Shown: positions 18,349 to 28,004 of the stretch, piece by piece
Layout: each line of letters begins with the position of its first letter
How positions within the stretch are numbered: the stretch's first letter is position 1
From: Lachnospiraceae bacterium
GTDB taxonomy: Bacteria > Bacillota > Clostridia > Lachnospirales > Lachnospiraceae
Direction of reading: 5' to 3'
Assembly: GCA_022791635.1 (NCBI GenBank)
Contig: JAAVZL010000004.1
Location: 24,864 to 88,863, forward strand
Length of the DNA: 64,000 bases
The notes under the pieces: generated by a model
Seen by the model: only the letters and a program-made list of their open reading frames with translations
What the model was told of the DNA's origin: nothing
Databases searched by the model: none
Made by a program: the position numbers and the translations under genes

Positions 18349-18672
18349 ATGAATCCACAATTTAAAAAAGGGGTATTGGAGCTGATTGTTCTGGAATCCG
18401 TGCGGAAGAAAGACATGTACGGCTACGAGCTGGTGGAGGAGGTTTCCCGGGTGATTGACGTAAACGAGGGAACTATCTATCCGCTGTTAAAGAGGCTCAC
18501 CAACGAACATTATTTTGAAACCTATCTGCGGGAATCCTCCGAGGGTCCGCCGCGGAAATATTACCATCTCACCGCAGCCGGAATCCTGTACCGGGACTCC
18601 CTGGAGGCAGAGTGGGATGAATTTCAGATGAGGGTCAGCCGATTTTTGAAGGAGGGAAAGGGACATGAATAA
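18349..18672 (+). CDS. PadR family transcriptional regulator
   Basis: KGVLELIVLESVRKKDMYGYELVEEVSRVIDVNEGTIYPLLKRL...GPPRKYYHLTAAG. Confidence 0.95.
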   Translation: MNPQFKKGVLELIVLESVRKKDMYGYELVEEVSRVIDVNEGTIYPLLKRLTNEHYFETYLRESSEGPPRKYYHLTAAGILYRDSLEAEWDEFQMRVSRFLKEGKGHE

Positions 18673-19534
18673 AGAGACATTTTTGGAAGAGCTGCGCGGA
18701 TACCTCCGGATACTGGAGGACCAGGAGCAGGAGGACATATTGGCAGAGTATGCCCAGCACATAGACATGAAGCTTCAAAAGGGCTTAAGTGAGGAGGAAG
18801 CAATTCGGGACTTCGGCCCCATGCGGGAGCTGGCGGCGGAGATACTGGAGGCATACCATGTAAAGCCGGAATTTGACAAAAAGCCCTCTGCAGGGAAAGT
18901 AGATTGGAAAGGCACCGGCATGGCAGACACGGGCAAATGGTTTCGCAAAGCCAAAAGTATTTTGAAATCTAAAACAATGGCTGTCATTGAGGGAATTAGA
19001 AGGGGATATCACTGGATCGGCAAAAAGTGCCTCAGTCTGGCAGCCTTTCTGTGGAAGCCTTTTTCCAGGCCCAGAACAAAGGCGAAAAACACGATAGAAG
19101 GAGATTTACATAATGTGGAAACCGTGAAGATCGAACAAAGGACAAAGAAAAGCTTCTTTACCGCCCTCTTGAAGGGCATTGCAACCGTATGGAATTGGCT
19201 TTGGGCCTTCTGTATCTGGTGGATACGCCTGTTCTGGAATTTGCTCTGGCTGTTTATGACTCTGTTTTTCGGAGGCATGGCGTTGATAACACTGGCAGGC
19301 GTGGGAACCATACTGGTTCTTCTGCCCCAGGGCTATCCCATGGTAGGAATGCTCCTTATCTGCCTGGGTGCAATGCTGTGCCTGGGTACCTTGTCCTGCG
19401 GCTCCTACAGCCTGATTCTCCACAGGAAAAAAGAGATGTCCGAAGGGGAAACAGAGGGCGCTTTCGGGGATGTTGCGGAGCATGAATTGGATAACGGAAC
19501 GGAAACGGAGGAAAACTATGAAAAGGATGTATAA
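18665..19534 (+). CDS. DUF1700-like (HAAS) membrane protein
   Basis: MNKETFLEELRGYLRILEDQEQEDILAEYAQHIDMKLQKGLSEEEAIRDFG; follows padR with 8-bp overlap. Confidence 0.8.
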   Translation: MNKETFLEELRGYLRILEDQEQEDILAEYAQHIDMKLQKGLSEEEAIRDFGPMRELAAEILEAYHVKPEFDKKPSAGKVDWKGTGMADTGKWFRKAKSILKSKTMAVIEGIRRGYHWIGKKCLSLAAFLWKPFSRPRTKAKNTIEGDLHNVETVKIEQRTKKSFFTALLKGIATVWNWLWAFCIWWIRLFWNLLWLFMTLFFGGMALITLAGVGTILVLLPQGYPMVGMLLICLGAMLCLGTLSCGSYSLILHRKKEMSEGETEGAFGDVAEHELDNGTETEENYEKDV

Positions 19535-20027
19535 AATATTACTTGCCGTTTTCTGCACAGGCGTTCTGCTGACGGGAATCGGCGTGGGAGCTCTGGTGAC
19601 GGAATTTTCCGCACTGGCCTACGGGGGAAAGGAAATCCTGGGCGGGACTGACATGCGCACGGAGAATCTGGACGTGGAATTTGAACCGGATGAGGAGAAG
19701 CTCTTTATCGGAGGGTGGTATCGCTGGGATCAGGACGCGATTCTGACAGATGTAGGAATCCCGGAAAATACGGTCCGCTTTCAGGTAACCTACAACAGCA
19801 GCCGTGTATTTCCCGGCGCTTACTGGGATGAAGAATGCAGGGAAATCGATTTTTTGTGGAACTGGATTGATGAGGAAGACGATATGGAATTGATGATGGA
19901 AGCCAAGGATCTGTTCCTTAAGAATCTGAAAGCCGGCCGGATCATATCCTTTGATACCCTGGGGATTGAGAAAGTCACCGTGACCGTCAATCCGGCCAAC
20001 GAGGATGATGTGCGCCTTGTCTGGTAG
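19518..20027 (+). CDS. Hypothetical small membrane-anchored protein of PadR/DUF1700 operon
   Basis: Overlaps previous CDS; one N-terminal TM; no family recognised. Confidence 0.6.
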   Translation: MKRMYKILLAVFCTGVLLTGIGVGALVTEFSALAYGGKEILGGTDMRTENLDVEFEPDEEKLFIGGWYRWDQDAILTDVGIPENTVRFQVTYNSSRVFPGAYWDEECREIDFLWNWIDEEDDMELMMEAKDLFLKNLKAGRIISFDTLGIEKVTVTVNPANEDDVRLVW

Positions 20028-20048
20028 GGTCGGTGAAGAGGCTTCCAT

Positions 20049-20109
20049 TGTAAGAAATCTGTAAGAAATACCACGATCCTTTTGTAAGAAATATTTCCTA
20101 CCATATATT
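20049..20109 (+). promoter_or_regulatory. Candidate OmpR/PhoB-type operator (three TGTAAGAAAT repeats) with overlapping promoter
   Basis: TGTAAGAAATC 20049, TGTAAGAAATA 20060, TGTAAGAAATA 20083; TTGTAA-16-TATATT (20082-20109). Confidence 0.6.
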
Positions 20110-20174
20110 CAGGCTTGAAGAATGCGGATACCGAAAATAAGGCGGCAGCCGCAGACATAAGGAGGAGAACGACA

Positions 20175-20885
20175 ATGAACGAATGCGTGCTGGTGGTGGA
20201 TGACGACCGGGAGATTGTAAAGGCCATCGGACTTCTGCTGGAAAAGGAGGGCTACCAGGTGCTGAAAGCCTATGACGGCATGGAGGCTCTTAAGCTTGTG
20301 GCGGAGCATCCGGTGAGGCTTATCATTATGGATGTGATGATGCCGAAGCTGGACGGCCTGTCTGCAGTTATGAAGATCCGGGAACGGAAGAATCTTCCCA
20401 TCATTGTCCTGAGCGCCAAGAGCGAGGACACCGACAAGGTTCTGGGGCTTTCCATGGGAGCAGATGACTATGTGTCAAAGCCTTTCAACCCCCAGGAACT
20501 GGCGGCCCGGGTGAAAAGCCATCTCAGACGTTACACTTCTCTGGGCGACATACACGCGCAGCAGCAGGCAGACGTGATACACAACGGACGTCTCTCTTAC
20601 CGGATGGAGGAGCGCACCCTCTATGCGGACGGGGAGCCGGTGAAGCTCACCGCTACGGAGACGAAGATTGTGGATCTGCTGATGCGGAACCGGGGCCGGA
20701 TCTTTCCGGCGGAGGAAATCTACCGGAGGGTCTGGGAGGAGGATGCCTTTGCCCCGGAAAATACGGTGATGGTGCACATCCGGCGCATTCGGGAAAAGAT
20801 CGAACTCAATCCTAAGGAGCCAGAATATTTAAAGGTGGTGTGGGGAATTGGATACAAAATGGAGAAAATTGAGAATTATTGTTAG
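20175..20885 (+). CDS. OmpR/PhoB-family response regulator
   Basis: VLVVDDDREIVKAIG...IIMDVMMPKLDGL...PIIVLSAKSED...DDYVSKPF; winged-helix C-terminus. Confidence 0.96.
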   Translation: MNECVLVVDDDREIVKAIGLLLEKEGYQVLKAYDGMEALKLVAEHPVRLIIMDVMMPKLDGLSAVMKIRERKNLPIIVLSAKSEDTDKVLGLSMGADDYVSKPFNPQELAARVKSHLRRYTSLGDIHAQQQADVIHNGRLSYRMEERTLYADGEPVKLTATETKIVDLLMRNRGRIFPAEEIYRRVWEEDAFAPENTVMVHIRRIREKIELNPKEPEYLKVVWGIGYKMEKIENYC

Positions 20886-23301
20886 TTTTACGGCATTCTT
20901 TTTGGGAATGACCCTGTTACTTGGAAACTTTCTGGCCATGCTCAGTCTCATTGGAAGCAGCCCGGAGAGTCTCAGAAGCCGCATAGGAACCGATTACCAG
21001 GAGCAGTCAGATTTCCGCTATTATATTTCCAGTCGATTGGAGGAGCTTCTTGCGGTGGCCACCGGCGGAAAGGGCTGGGATCATTATGGGGTGGCCTACA
21101 GCGATGGCGTGACCTATTTTTATCAAGATTATTACGATGGATATAACAATGGATGGACAGCCTATCCCTGGTCGGAAGCAACGGTGGTTCAGGAGGCGGA
21201 GCAGGTATATGGCGACGAGATTGCCGATGAGGCTGTGGGGGGTGCCTGGGCCGAGCCGCAGAGAGAGTACGGCATGTCGGAGGATGACTGGGATGAGATA
21301 CAAAGAGAGTATGGTATAGCGGACGATACCCTGGATGCCATACGCAGGGAGTACGGCATAGCGGAAGACAGAAAGCCCGAGGATCAGAAAGAAGCCCTGG
21401 AAGCTTACATGAAAGAATATGCCAGGGATAAGAATCTGCGCTATGCGGTCCTTTACCAGGGAACGCTTCTTTATACCAATATGGAGCAGCTTGAGTCAAA
21501 GATCGGTCAGGAATTGAACAATCCCGATTTCCAGGGATATCTTCCCGGGGAAGAGGAGTACAATTTCTGTCTCTGGTACAATGAGAAAGGGGACGGAAAG
21601 GTACGCATCAGCAAGGACGGACGGGACTTGGATGTCTACGGGGACGGTGTGTACACGGAGGACAGCCTCTGGTATGTGCCCGGCTATACGAATTTTAATG
21701 TGGACGAATCTGCCGGGGATGCCGTGATCTTTATAGCGGCGGCAAAGCATCCGAAGCTTTACATTGCCGGCAATTATTCCGAGTACGGAGCCGTGACGAA
21801 CTGGGGAGGGCTTTATCAGATGCAGAGGCGCCAGGAGATCCGCTATGAGAGATATCAGGCGTTCAAATGGAAATTTGGCATTGCCCTCTTTTTGCTGATC
21901 CTGGCCGTGGCATTGCGGAAAGATAAGCGGCGTGGGGATAAGGCCATAGGCAGCTTCCTGGGGCATATCTGGCTGGAACCAAAGATTCTTTTGTTTGTGG
22001 GAATTCCGCTGGCATTTTTGGTTACGAGTGGAAGAGAGACGCTCCGGGAATTGATCTGGATCTATGAGGACGGCTGTTACATGGGCCTGGAGGAATTGGG
22101 CTATTATTTTAGCAGGCTTATGGACAGCGGAGTATTTTTGACGGCGGCATTCTGGATGGCTTATCTGGGAGTACTGGATCTGAAGGCCAATAAGGGAAAT
22201 CGGAAATCCCTTCTGGGACCGGTGGTTAGAAGCATGCAGGTAAGAGAGCTTAAGCTTCCCGTGCAGAAGCGCATGGTGGAGCGGTATAACCAGGTATTCG
22301 TCTTTGCGGTTCTCTTTGTGGTATTTTTTACCTGCCTTGTTCTCCTTTGCTGCTCTCATTTTTATTGGGATACGTCGAGATTGGTGCTGCTGATATTTAC
22401 GGTGCTTTGGGGGATATGCTTCCTTGTGGCCGGAATCTGGCATTTGCGCAGGAATAAGGAGCTGGCACAGGATCTGGGGGCCTTGTCGGAGCAGATTGCA
22501 GCGATTCGAGAAGGAAATTTAACCGAGCGTCTTACTCTGCCGGAGGATGCGGATCTGAAAACGGCGGCGGAGAACCTGAACGAGATTCAGCAGGGTATGG
22601 AGACGGCCCTTCGGGAGCAGACCAAGAGTGAGCGGATGAAGGTAGAGCTGGTGGCTAATGTGTCCCATGACATTAAGACGCCTCTTACCTCCATTGTGAG
22701 CTATGTGGAGCTTCTTAAGCAGGAGGAGGATCTGCCGGAGCATGTGAAGGAGTATGTGCAGATCTTAGGGGAAAAGTCGGAGCGGCTGAAAACCATGGTG
22801 CAGGATGTGTTTGAGGTGAGCAAGGCGGCCTCCCATCAGCTGCCGGTGAATTTGGAACGGCTTGACTTGGGAAAGCTTCTGCGGCAGACTCTGGCGGATA
22901 TGAATGTGCAGATTTTGGAGAGTGGGCTGGCTATGCGGACGACGATTCCGGAGGAGCCGGTGATGATTGTAGCGGACGGACAGAGGCTTTACCGGGTATT
23001 CCAGAATTTGATTCAGAATGCGCTTAAGTATTCCTTAAGCGGGTCGCGGATTTTCCTTACCTTGACGGATGACGGGAGCGTGGCTGTGGCGAATATTAAG
23101 AACACCTCCGGGGTGGAGCTTGATGGCAGCACGGACTTTACGGAAAGGTTTGTAAGAGGAGATGAAAGCCGGACGGACGGCGGCAGCGGGCTGGGACTTT
23201 CCATTGCCAGGAGCTTTACGGAGGCCTGTGGGGGGAGCTTTCAGGTGGAAGTGAATGCGGATCTCTTTACGGTAACGGTAGAGTTCCCTAAGGCTTCCTA
23301 G
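20848..23301 (+). CDS. Sensor histidine kinase (HAMP, HisKA, HATPase_c)
   Basis: NVSHDIKTPLTSIVSYVELLKQE H-box; FQNLIQNALKYS N-box; GGSGLGLSIARSF; TTG start overlapping RR gene. Confidence 0.93.
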   Translation: MDTKWRKLRIIVSFTAFFLGMTLLLGNFLAMLSLIGSSPESLRSRIGTDYQEQSDFRYYISSRLEELLAVATGGKGWDHYGVAYSDGVTYFYQDYYDGYNNGWTAYPWSEATVVQEAEQVYGDEIADEAVGGAWAEPQREYGMSEDDWDEIQREYGIADDTLDAIRREYGIAEDRKPEDQKEALEAYMKEYARDKNLRYAVLYQGTLLYTNMEQLESKIGQELNNPDFQGYLPGEEEYNFCLWYNEKGDGKVRISKDGRDLDVYGDGVYTEDSLWYVPGYTNFNVDESAGDAVIFIAAAKHPKLYIAGNYSEYGAVTNWGGLYQMQRRQEIRYERYQAFKWKFGIALFLLILAVALRKDKRRGDKAIGSFLGHIWLEPKILLFVGIPLAFLVTSGRETLRELIWIYEDGCYMGLEELGYYFSRLMDSGVFLTAAFWMAYLGVLDLKANKGNRKSLLGPVVRSMQVRELKLPVQKRMVERYNQVFVFAVLFVVFFTCLVLLCCSHFYWDTSRLVLLIFTVLWGICFLVAGIWHLRRNKELAQDLGALSEQIAAIREGNLTERLTLPEDADLKTAAENLNEIQQGMETALREQTKSERMKVELVANVSHDIKTPLTSIVSYVELLKQEEDLPEHVKEYVQILGEKSERLKTMVQDVFEVSKAASHQLPVNLERLDLGKLLRQTLADMNVQILESGLAMRTTIPEEPVMIVADGQRLYRVFQNLIQNALKYSLSGSRIFLTLTDDGSVAVANIKNTSGVELDGSTDFTERFVRGDESRTDGGSGLGLSIARSFTEACGGSFQVEVNADLFTVTVEFPKAS

Positions 23302-23345
23302 ACCATTTTCCGACTTTTGCATAAAATACAAGAAAGAAGAGTTAA

Positions 23346-23374
23346 AGGGGCTGTCTTATTTTGCGACAGCCCCT
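23346..23374 (+). terminator. Hairpin terminator GGGGCTGTC...GACAGCCCC
   Basis: AGGGGCTGTCTTATTTTGCGACAGCCCCT; weak T tract. Confidence 0.5.
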
Positions 23375-23392
23375 CTTGGAAGGCAGTAAAAA

Positions 23393-24433
23393 ATGGAAGA
23401 AGTTTTGTTGGAATGGGCAAAGGCCATACATAAGGAGAACCCGGTGGTGGATGCGCATTTGGATTTGGCGGTGGAGGTTTATGCCAGGAGGTGCGCCGGG
23501 GAGCGGGATGTGGTAAAGCGGCGGTACCTGAAGCATTTTTGGGAGGCCGGTTTGAATGTGTGCGTGTCTTCGGTGTTTGTGTCTACGAGGGACCTGCCGG
23601 AGCGGGGGCTTCACGTGGCCCTGGCGCAGATTGCGGCTCTTCGGGAGGATTTGGAGTCTGTAAGAGATGAGATCTGCGTTGTGACAAATCGGTGGGAATT
23701 GGAAAAAGCCTTGGAGGAAGGGAGAATCGGAATTCTTTTGTCTCTGGAAGGGCTGGATCCCATTGGGACGGATTTTTATTTGCTTCGGACTTTTTACGAT
23801 CTGGGAGTCAGAGGAGCCGGGCTTACCTGGAGCCGCCCCAATGCATTTGGCCGGGGATGCTGCAAGGCCGGGGAGATGAGGGAGATTTCCGGAGGACTTA
23901 CAGAGCTTGGCCGGGAGGCTGTATCTAAGATGGAAGAGCTTGGGATGTATGTGGATGTGAGCCACTTGAATAATGACGGTTTCGAAGATGTGGCGGCATG
24001 TGCCAAGAAGCCCTTTGCTGCCAGCCATTCGAACGCCTGGGAGGTCCATGAGAATTATCGGAATCTGAGGGATGATCAGATTAAGGCCCTGGCCTTACGC
24101 GGGGGTGTGATCGGAGTGAATGCCTGCGGCACCATTGCCGGGGCGAGCCCAAAGAACCAAAAAGGCGCCCTTACGTGTCTGTGTCGTCATGTGGAACATC
24201 TGGTTTCCGTGGGCGGGGAAGATCATGTAGGCTTTGGCTTTGATCTGTGCAACGGACTTTCGGCCGCGATGCAAAGACTCGGTTTCCCGGCAGAGGAGGA
24301 CGATCTTTTGCCCCATCACGGAGAGATGCAGCAATTGAGCGCGGCTTTGCTGGGGCGCGGAATGAGGGAGGATACCCTTGTAAAGGTGATAGGGGGCAAT
24401 TTTTTACGGTATTTTCGAACTATGCTTTTGTAA
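23393..24433 (+). CDS. Membrane dipeptidase (peptidase M19 family)
   Basis: NPVVDAHLDLAVE, LLSLEGLDPIG, YVDVSHLNNDGFEDV, VGFGFDLCNG. Confidence 0.9.
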   Translation: MEEVLLEWAKAIHKENPVVDAHLDLAVEVYARRCAGERDVVKRRYLKHFWEAGLNVCVSSVFVSTRDLPERGLHVALAQIAALREDLESVRDEICVVTNRWELEKALEEGRIGILLSLEGLDPIGTDFYLLRTFYDLGVRGAGLTWSRPNAFGRGCCKAGEMREISGGLTELGREAVSKMEELGMYVDVSHLNNDGFEDVAACAKKPFAASHSNAWEVHENYRNLRDDQIKALALRGGVIGVNACGTIAGASPKNQKGALTCLCRHVEHLVSVGGEDHVGFGFDLCNGLSAAMQRLGFPAEEDDLLPHHGEMQQLSAALLGRGMREDTLVKVIGGNFLRYFRTMLL

Positions 24434-24452
24434 GGGCTCCCCTTTTGGATGC

Positions 24453-25226
24453 TTATAAAAGAGAAAGGTAATAGCGCAATAGAGCGGCTCCGTCGTCCAT
24501 ACGGATATCTGAAAAATCAAAGCACATTCGTTCCGGATGCCACTGGACGCCGATGACGGGCAGGCGCTCATGATACATGGCTTCAATGACAAAGTCCTGG
24601 CTGTACTGCGCCACCAAAAGCCCGTCTCCCACAGTTCCCACGGCCTGATGGTGGGCGCTGTTGGTTACGGGCGCGCTTCCGTAGAGACGTTCGGGAAAGG
24701 TCCCTCCTGCTGCCTTTGTGGGATGGATCTTATCTCCGTTTTGACGGACTGCGGGCATCCCGTGGGGCAGACTTTGGCAGAGCGGGGGAGCTTGGTCCGG
24801 CGCTTTATAAGCATGGATAAGCTGGGAGTGTTCCGGCAGATCCTGAAGGATGGTGCCACCGAAATGGACATTTATGATCTGCAGCCCCTTGCAGATTCCG
24901 AGAACGGGCTTTTCCGCTTCCAGGAAGGTCTTAAGGGTGCGAAGCTGGAGGCAGTCCAGCTGCTGGTCAATGTCCCGGGAGCCCTCATCCTGAGCGCCGA
25001 AGAGGACCGGAGCAATATCTCCGCCTCCGGGGAGGACAAGCCCGTCATAGTCAAGAGGGCAGTAGGAAAGCTTGGATAAGGAGCGCATCGAAGGAATTTC
25101 CTTCCGGGCAGACGTAAGGTTCCCGGACTTCGGAGGAAGTGTGTCGAAGGAGGCTCCAAGCTTTGCAAAGGCGTGCTGGTAATTGGCAGTGGAATCGGAA
25201 TATCCGGCAATCAAAAGCTTTTTCAT
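24453..25226 (-). CDS. Gamma-glutamyl-gamma-aminobutyrate hydrolase family (class I GATase, peptidase C26)
   Basis: PLDYDGLVLPGGGDIAPVLFG, KPVLGICKGLQIINVHFGG, VIGVQWHPE. Confidence 0.92.
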   Translation of the reverse strand: MKKLLIAGYSDSTANYQHAFAKLGASFDTLPPKSGNLTSARKEIPSMRSLSKLSYCPLDYDGLVLPGGGDIAPVLFGAQDEGSRDIDQQLDCLQLRTLKTFLEAEKPVLGICKGLQIINVHFGGTILQDLPEHSQLIHAYKAPDQAPPLCQSLPHGMPAVRQNGDKIHPTKAAGGTFPERLYGSAPVTNSAHHQAVGTVGDGLLVAQYSQDFVIEAMYHERLPVIGVQWHPERMCFDFSDIRMDDGAALLRYYLSLL

Positions 25227-25425
25227 AGACGTATCTCCTTATAGTTGTGCTTAATAAAATATATGAAAAAAAATGAAGAAAAAGACGAGCCGGGAGCGTT
25301 ATATTAAATGGATGTGTTCTTTAAAGAAATAAAAAAAGAAACTTAAGATTTTATGAAGACTCTTGATCTTACGGCTAAATGTGTTACTGTATTATTCAAG
25401 TAATACACATAAAGAAGAAAGAATT

Positions 25426-25493
25426 GCAATTCTTCTCGACAAAGATGTGTCGAGCGGGATATTGCGGAACTGGAATCAGAACTGGAATAGGAG
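25426..25493 (+). repeat. Degenerate/duplicated-tail member of the GGAACTGGAATAGGAG 5'-UTR family, copy D
   Basis: GCAAT...CTCGACA-AAGATG-TGTCGAG...ATTGC followed by GGAACTGGAATCAGAACTGGAATAGGAG. Confidence 0.6.
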
Positions 25494-25501
25494 GACGCTG
25501 C

Positions 25502-26197
25502 ATGAGTGCATTGGTAGAGGTAAGGGACATCTGCAAGGTCTACAATCCCGGGGAAAATGAAGTGCGGGCATTGGATCATGTGAGCCTTACCATCAACAAA
25601 GGAGAATTTGTGGCCATCATCGGACAGTCGGGCTCCGGCAAATCTACCTTGATGAATATGCTGGGCTGCCTGGATGTTCCCACCTCGGGAACATATTATC
25701 TGAACGGAAAGGATGTATCAAAGCTCAGTGACGATGAGCAGTCGGACATCCGGAATCTGGAGATTGGCTTTATCTTTCAGGGCTTTAATCTCATCAGCAA
25801 TCTGACTGCCATTGAAAATGTGGAGCTTCCGCTGATTTACCGCGGCGTAGGCAAGCGGGAGCGCTATAAGCTGGCTGTGGATGCGCTGAAAATCGTAGGA
25901 CTTTCCCACCGGCTGGGTCACAAGCCCAATGAAATGTCCGGCGGACAGCAGCAGAGAGTAGCCATTGCCAGGGCCATTGCGGCAAAGCCTCCGGTGATCC
26001 TGGCCGATGAGCCCACAGGTAATCTGGATTCCGCTTCCAGCAAGGAGATTTTGCAAATCTTAAAGGAGCTCTATGTGGGAGGCAGAACGGTCATTCTGAT
26101 TACCCACGACAATGGCATTGCGGCTCAGGCAAAGCGGGTGATCCGCATTATGGACGGAAAAATCGAATCAGATATGGAAAATGAGGAGAATCAGTGA
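25502..26197 (+). CDS. ABC transporter ATP-binding protein (MacB/LolD type)
   Basis: [35 protein letters not shown]. Confidence 0.95.
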   Translation: MSALVEVRDICKVYNPGENEVRALDHVSLTINKGEFVAIIGQSGSGKSTLMNMLGCLDVPTSGTYYLNGKDVSKLSDDEQSDIRNLEIGFIFQGFNLISNLTAIENVELPLIYRGVGKRERYKLAVDALKIVGLSHRLGHKPNEMSGGQQQRVAIARAIAAKPPVILADEPTGNLDSASSKEILQILKELYVGGRTVILITHDNGIAAQAKRVIRIMDGKIESDMENEENQ

Positions 26198-28002
26198 TGT
26201 TTAAGAGGAAGAACAAAGAACAGGAAGCCATGGAAACGCAGGCAGTGAACGAGAAGCCGAAGAAGCGGTTTTTCTTTCAGAGAGAGGAGGGTGAGAAGCC
26301 GGAAAAAATTCCCCTGACGCCGGAGCAGAAAAAGAAGCGCAAAAAGCGTCTGATTATCGGTGCGGTTGTGGTGGTGCTTCTGGCTTTGAATATCATTCCC
26401 AAGATGTTTGCCCCTGAGGTATTGCCTACCGTGAGTGTGGCGGAGGCTTATCAGGGAATGGTGGAGCAGACCATTGAGGGCAGTGGCGATGTGAAGTCCG
26501 AGCGTGTAAAGACGTATTTTTCTCCCGTGTCCGCTACGGTTTCGGAGTTTGAGCTGCAGGTGGGCGACACGGTGGAGGCGGGAGCGACCCTGCTGACCTA
26601 TGACGGAGCAGAGCTTGACGAGCTCTATCAGCAGGCGGAGCTGACCGGAAGCGCCGCGGGCTTTGGCTACCAGGACGCCATTACCAGAGACAATAAAAAT
26701 GTATCCGAGTTCAATCGTTCCTCCCAGGCTTTAGGCATCATTGAGCAGCAGCTGGAGGATGAGAAGAACGAGAATGAGCATGTGCAGGATCGCATCACCG
26801 AGTATACGGGAAAGCAAGGGGACGCCCAGATGGTGATTGGAGAGCAGCAGGCCATTGCGGCGGATGCCCAGTCCAGAATCGATCAGGCCGAGCGGGATAA
26901 GCTTGCGGCAGAGGAGGAGCTAAAGAAGCTTGCGGCAGAGGCGGCGGCAGCCGACGCAAATGCAGCTCCGGCTCCTGACCCGGTGTCCGGAACCGCCCCT
27001 GCTGACAGCGCCGACGAAGCTGCAGATCAGGCGGCAAAAGAACAGGCCGAAAAAGAACAGGCGGCAAAAGAGCAGGCCGCAAAAGATCGGGCTTCAAAGG
27101 AAGCGGAGCAAAAAGGAATTATAGAGAATGCGGAAAAGGTCATCAAGGAGCAGACAGCCATTCGGGATGCGGCTCTTGAGAAGATCCGGGAAGAGCAGAG
27201 CAAATTAAATGAGATCAGCGAGAAGCTGAACGGCTACCAGGATCGCCTGAAGGATTCCACCGAGAATCTGGAAAAGCTTCAGACCAGCAAGGCCAAGGAG
27301 GAGGGCATCAAGGACTCCAGCGAGGCTTCCAAGCTGACTGCCGCTGCAAGAAGCGAGCTGGCAACCAATAACAATCTGAGCAATCTCAACGCCCAGATGA
27401 CCAAGGACGATATCAATGAGGGCAAGGCCGGGATTCAGGCGGAGTTCTCCGGCGTTGTCACAGAGGTAACCGCAGTGCCCGGCGGTCCTGCGGCCAAGGG
27501 AGGAAGTCTCTTTACCGTGGCAAGCAATGAGGACGTGATTGTAGATATGTCGGTCACCCGTTTTGACCTGGAGAAGCTGGAGGTGGGCCAGATGGCAGAG
27601 ATCAATTTGGCGGGAAAGACCTATACCGGCCAGGTGAGCAAGCTGAGCCGTCTGGCGGAAGACAACAGTAAGGGAACCCCGGTGGTCAGCGCCGAGATAC
27701 ATATTGACAATCCGGACGAGAATATATACCTGGGCCTGGAGGCCAAGGTAACGGTCAGCGGGCGAAAGGTCGAGAATGTGATTGTGGTACCCGTGGAGGC
27801 CGTGAACACAGGCGTGGACGGAAGCTTCTGCTATGTGGTGGATGAGACTGGCGTGGTTGTGAGAAAGGATGTGGAGACCGGCCTTGCCTCTGCAACGGAG
27901 ATTGAGATTTCAGCAGGCTTAAATGCGGGAGACAAGGTCATCCGCAATACGGGCGGCATGCTGCTGGAAGAGGGCATGAGAGTTACGGCTGTGGAGGAAT
28001 AG
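26194..28002 (+). CDS. HlyD/MacA-like periplasmic adaptor protein
   Basis: N-terminal TM, barrel-sandwich hybrid and long coiled coil with Ala/Lys/Glu-rich insertion; follows ATPase, precedes permease. Confidence 0.88.
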   Translation: MMFKRKNKEQEAMETQAVNEKPKKRFFFQREEGEKPEKIPLTPEQKKKRKKRLIIGAVVVVLLALNIIPKMFAPEVLPTVSVAEAYQGMVEQTIEGSGDVKSERVKTYFSPVSATVSEFELQVGDTVEAGATLLTYDGAELDELYQQAELTGSAAGFGYQDAITRDNKNVSEFNRSSQALGIIEQQLEDEKNENEHVQDRITEYTGKQGDAQMVIGEQQAIAADAQSRIDQAERDKLAAEEELKKLAAEAAAADANAAPAPDPVSGTAPADSADEAADQAAKEQAEKEQAAKEQAAKDRASKEAEQKGIIENAEKVIKEQTAIRDAALEKIREEQSKLNEISEKLNGYQDRLKDSTENLEKLQTSKAKEEGIKDSSEASKLTAAARSELATNNNLSNLNAQMTKDDINEGKAGIQAEFSGVVTEVTAVPGGPAAKGGSLFTVASNEDVIVDMSVTRFDLEKLEVGQMAEINLAGKTYTGQVSKLSRLAEDNSKGTPVVSAEIHIDNPDENIYLGLEAKVTVSGRKVENVIVVPVEAVNTGVDGSFCYVVDETGVVVRKDVETGLASATEIEISAGLNAGDKVIRNTGGMLLEEGMRVTAVEE

Positions 28003-28004
28003 GA

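Noticed and set aside
21496-22443. 315-aa minus-strand ORF opposite the histidine kinase, and similar long antisense ORFs (8624-9448, 39586-40506, 47581-48483, 48919-49542, 50176-50859)
   Set aside because: All lie antisense to well-supported CDSs and have no recognisable protein motifs or RBS.
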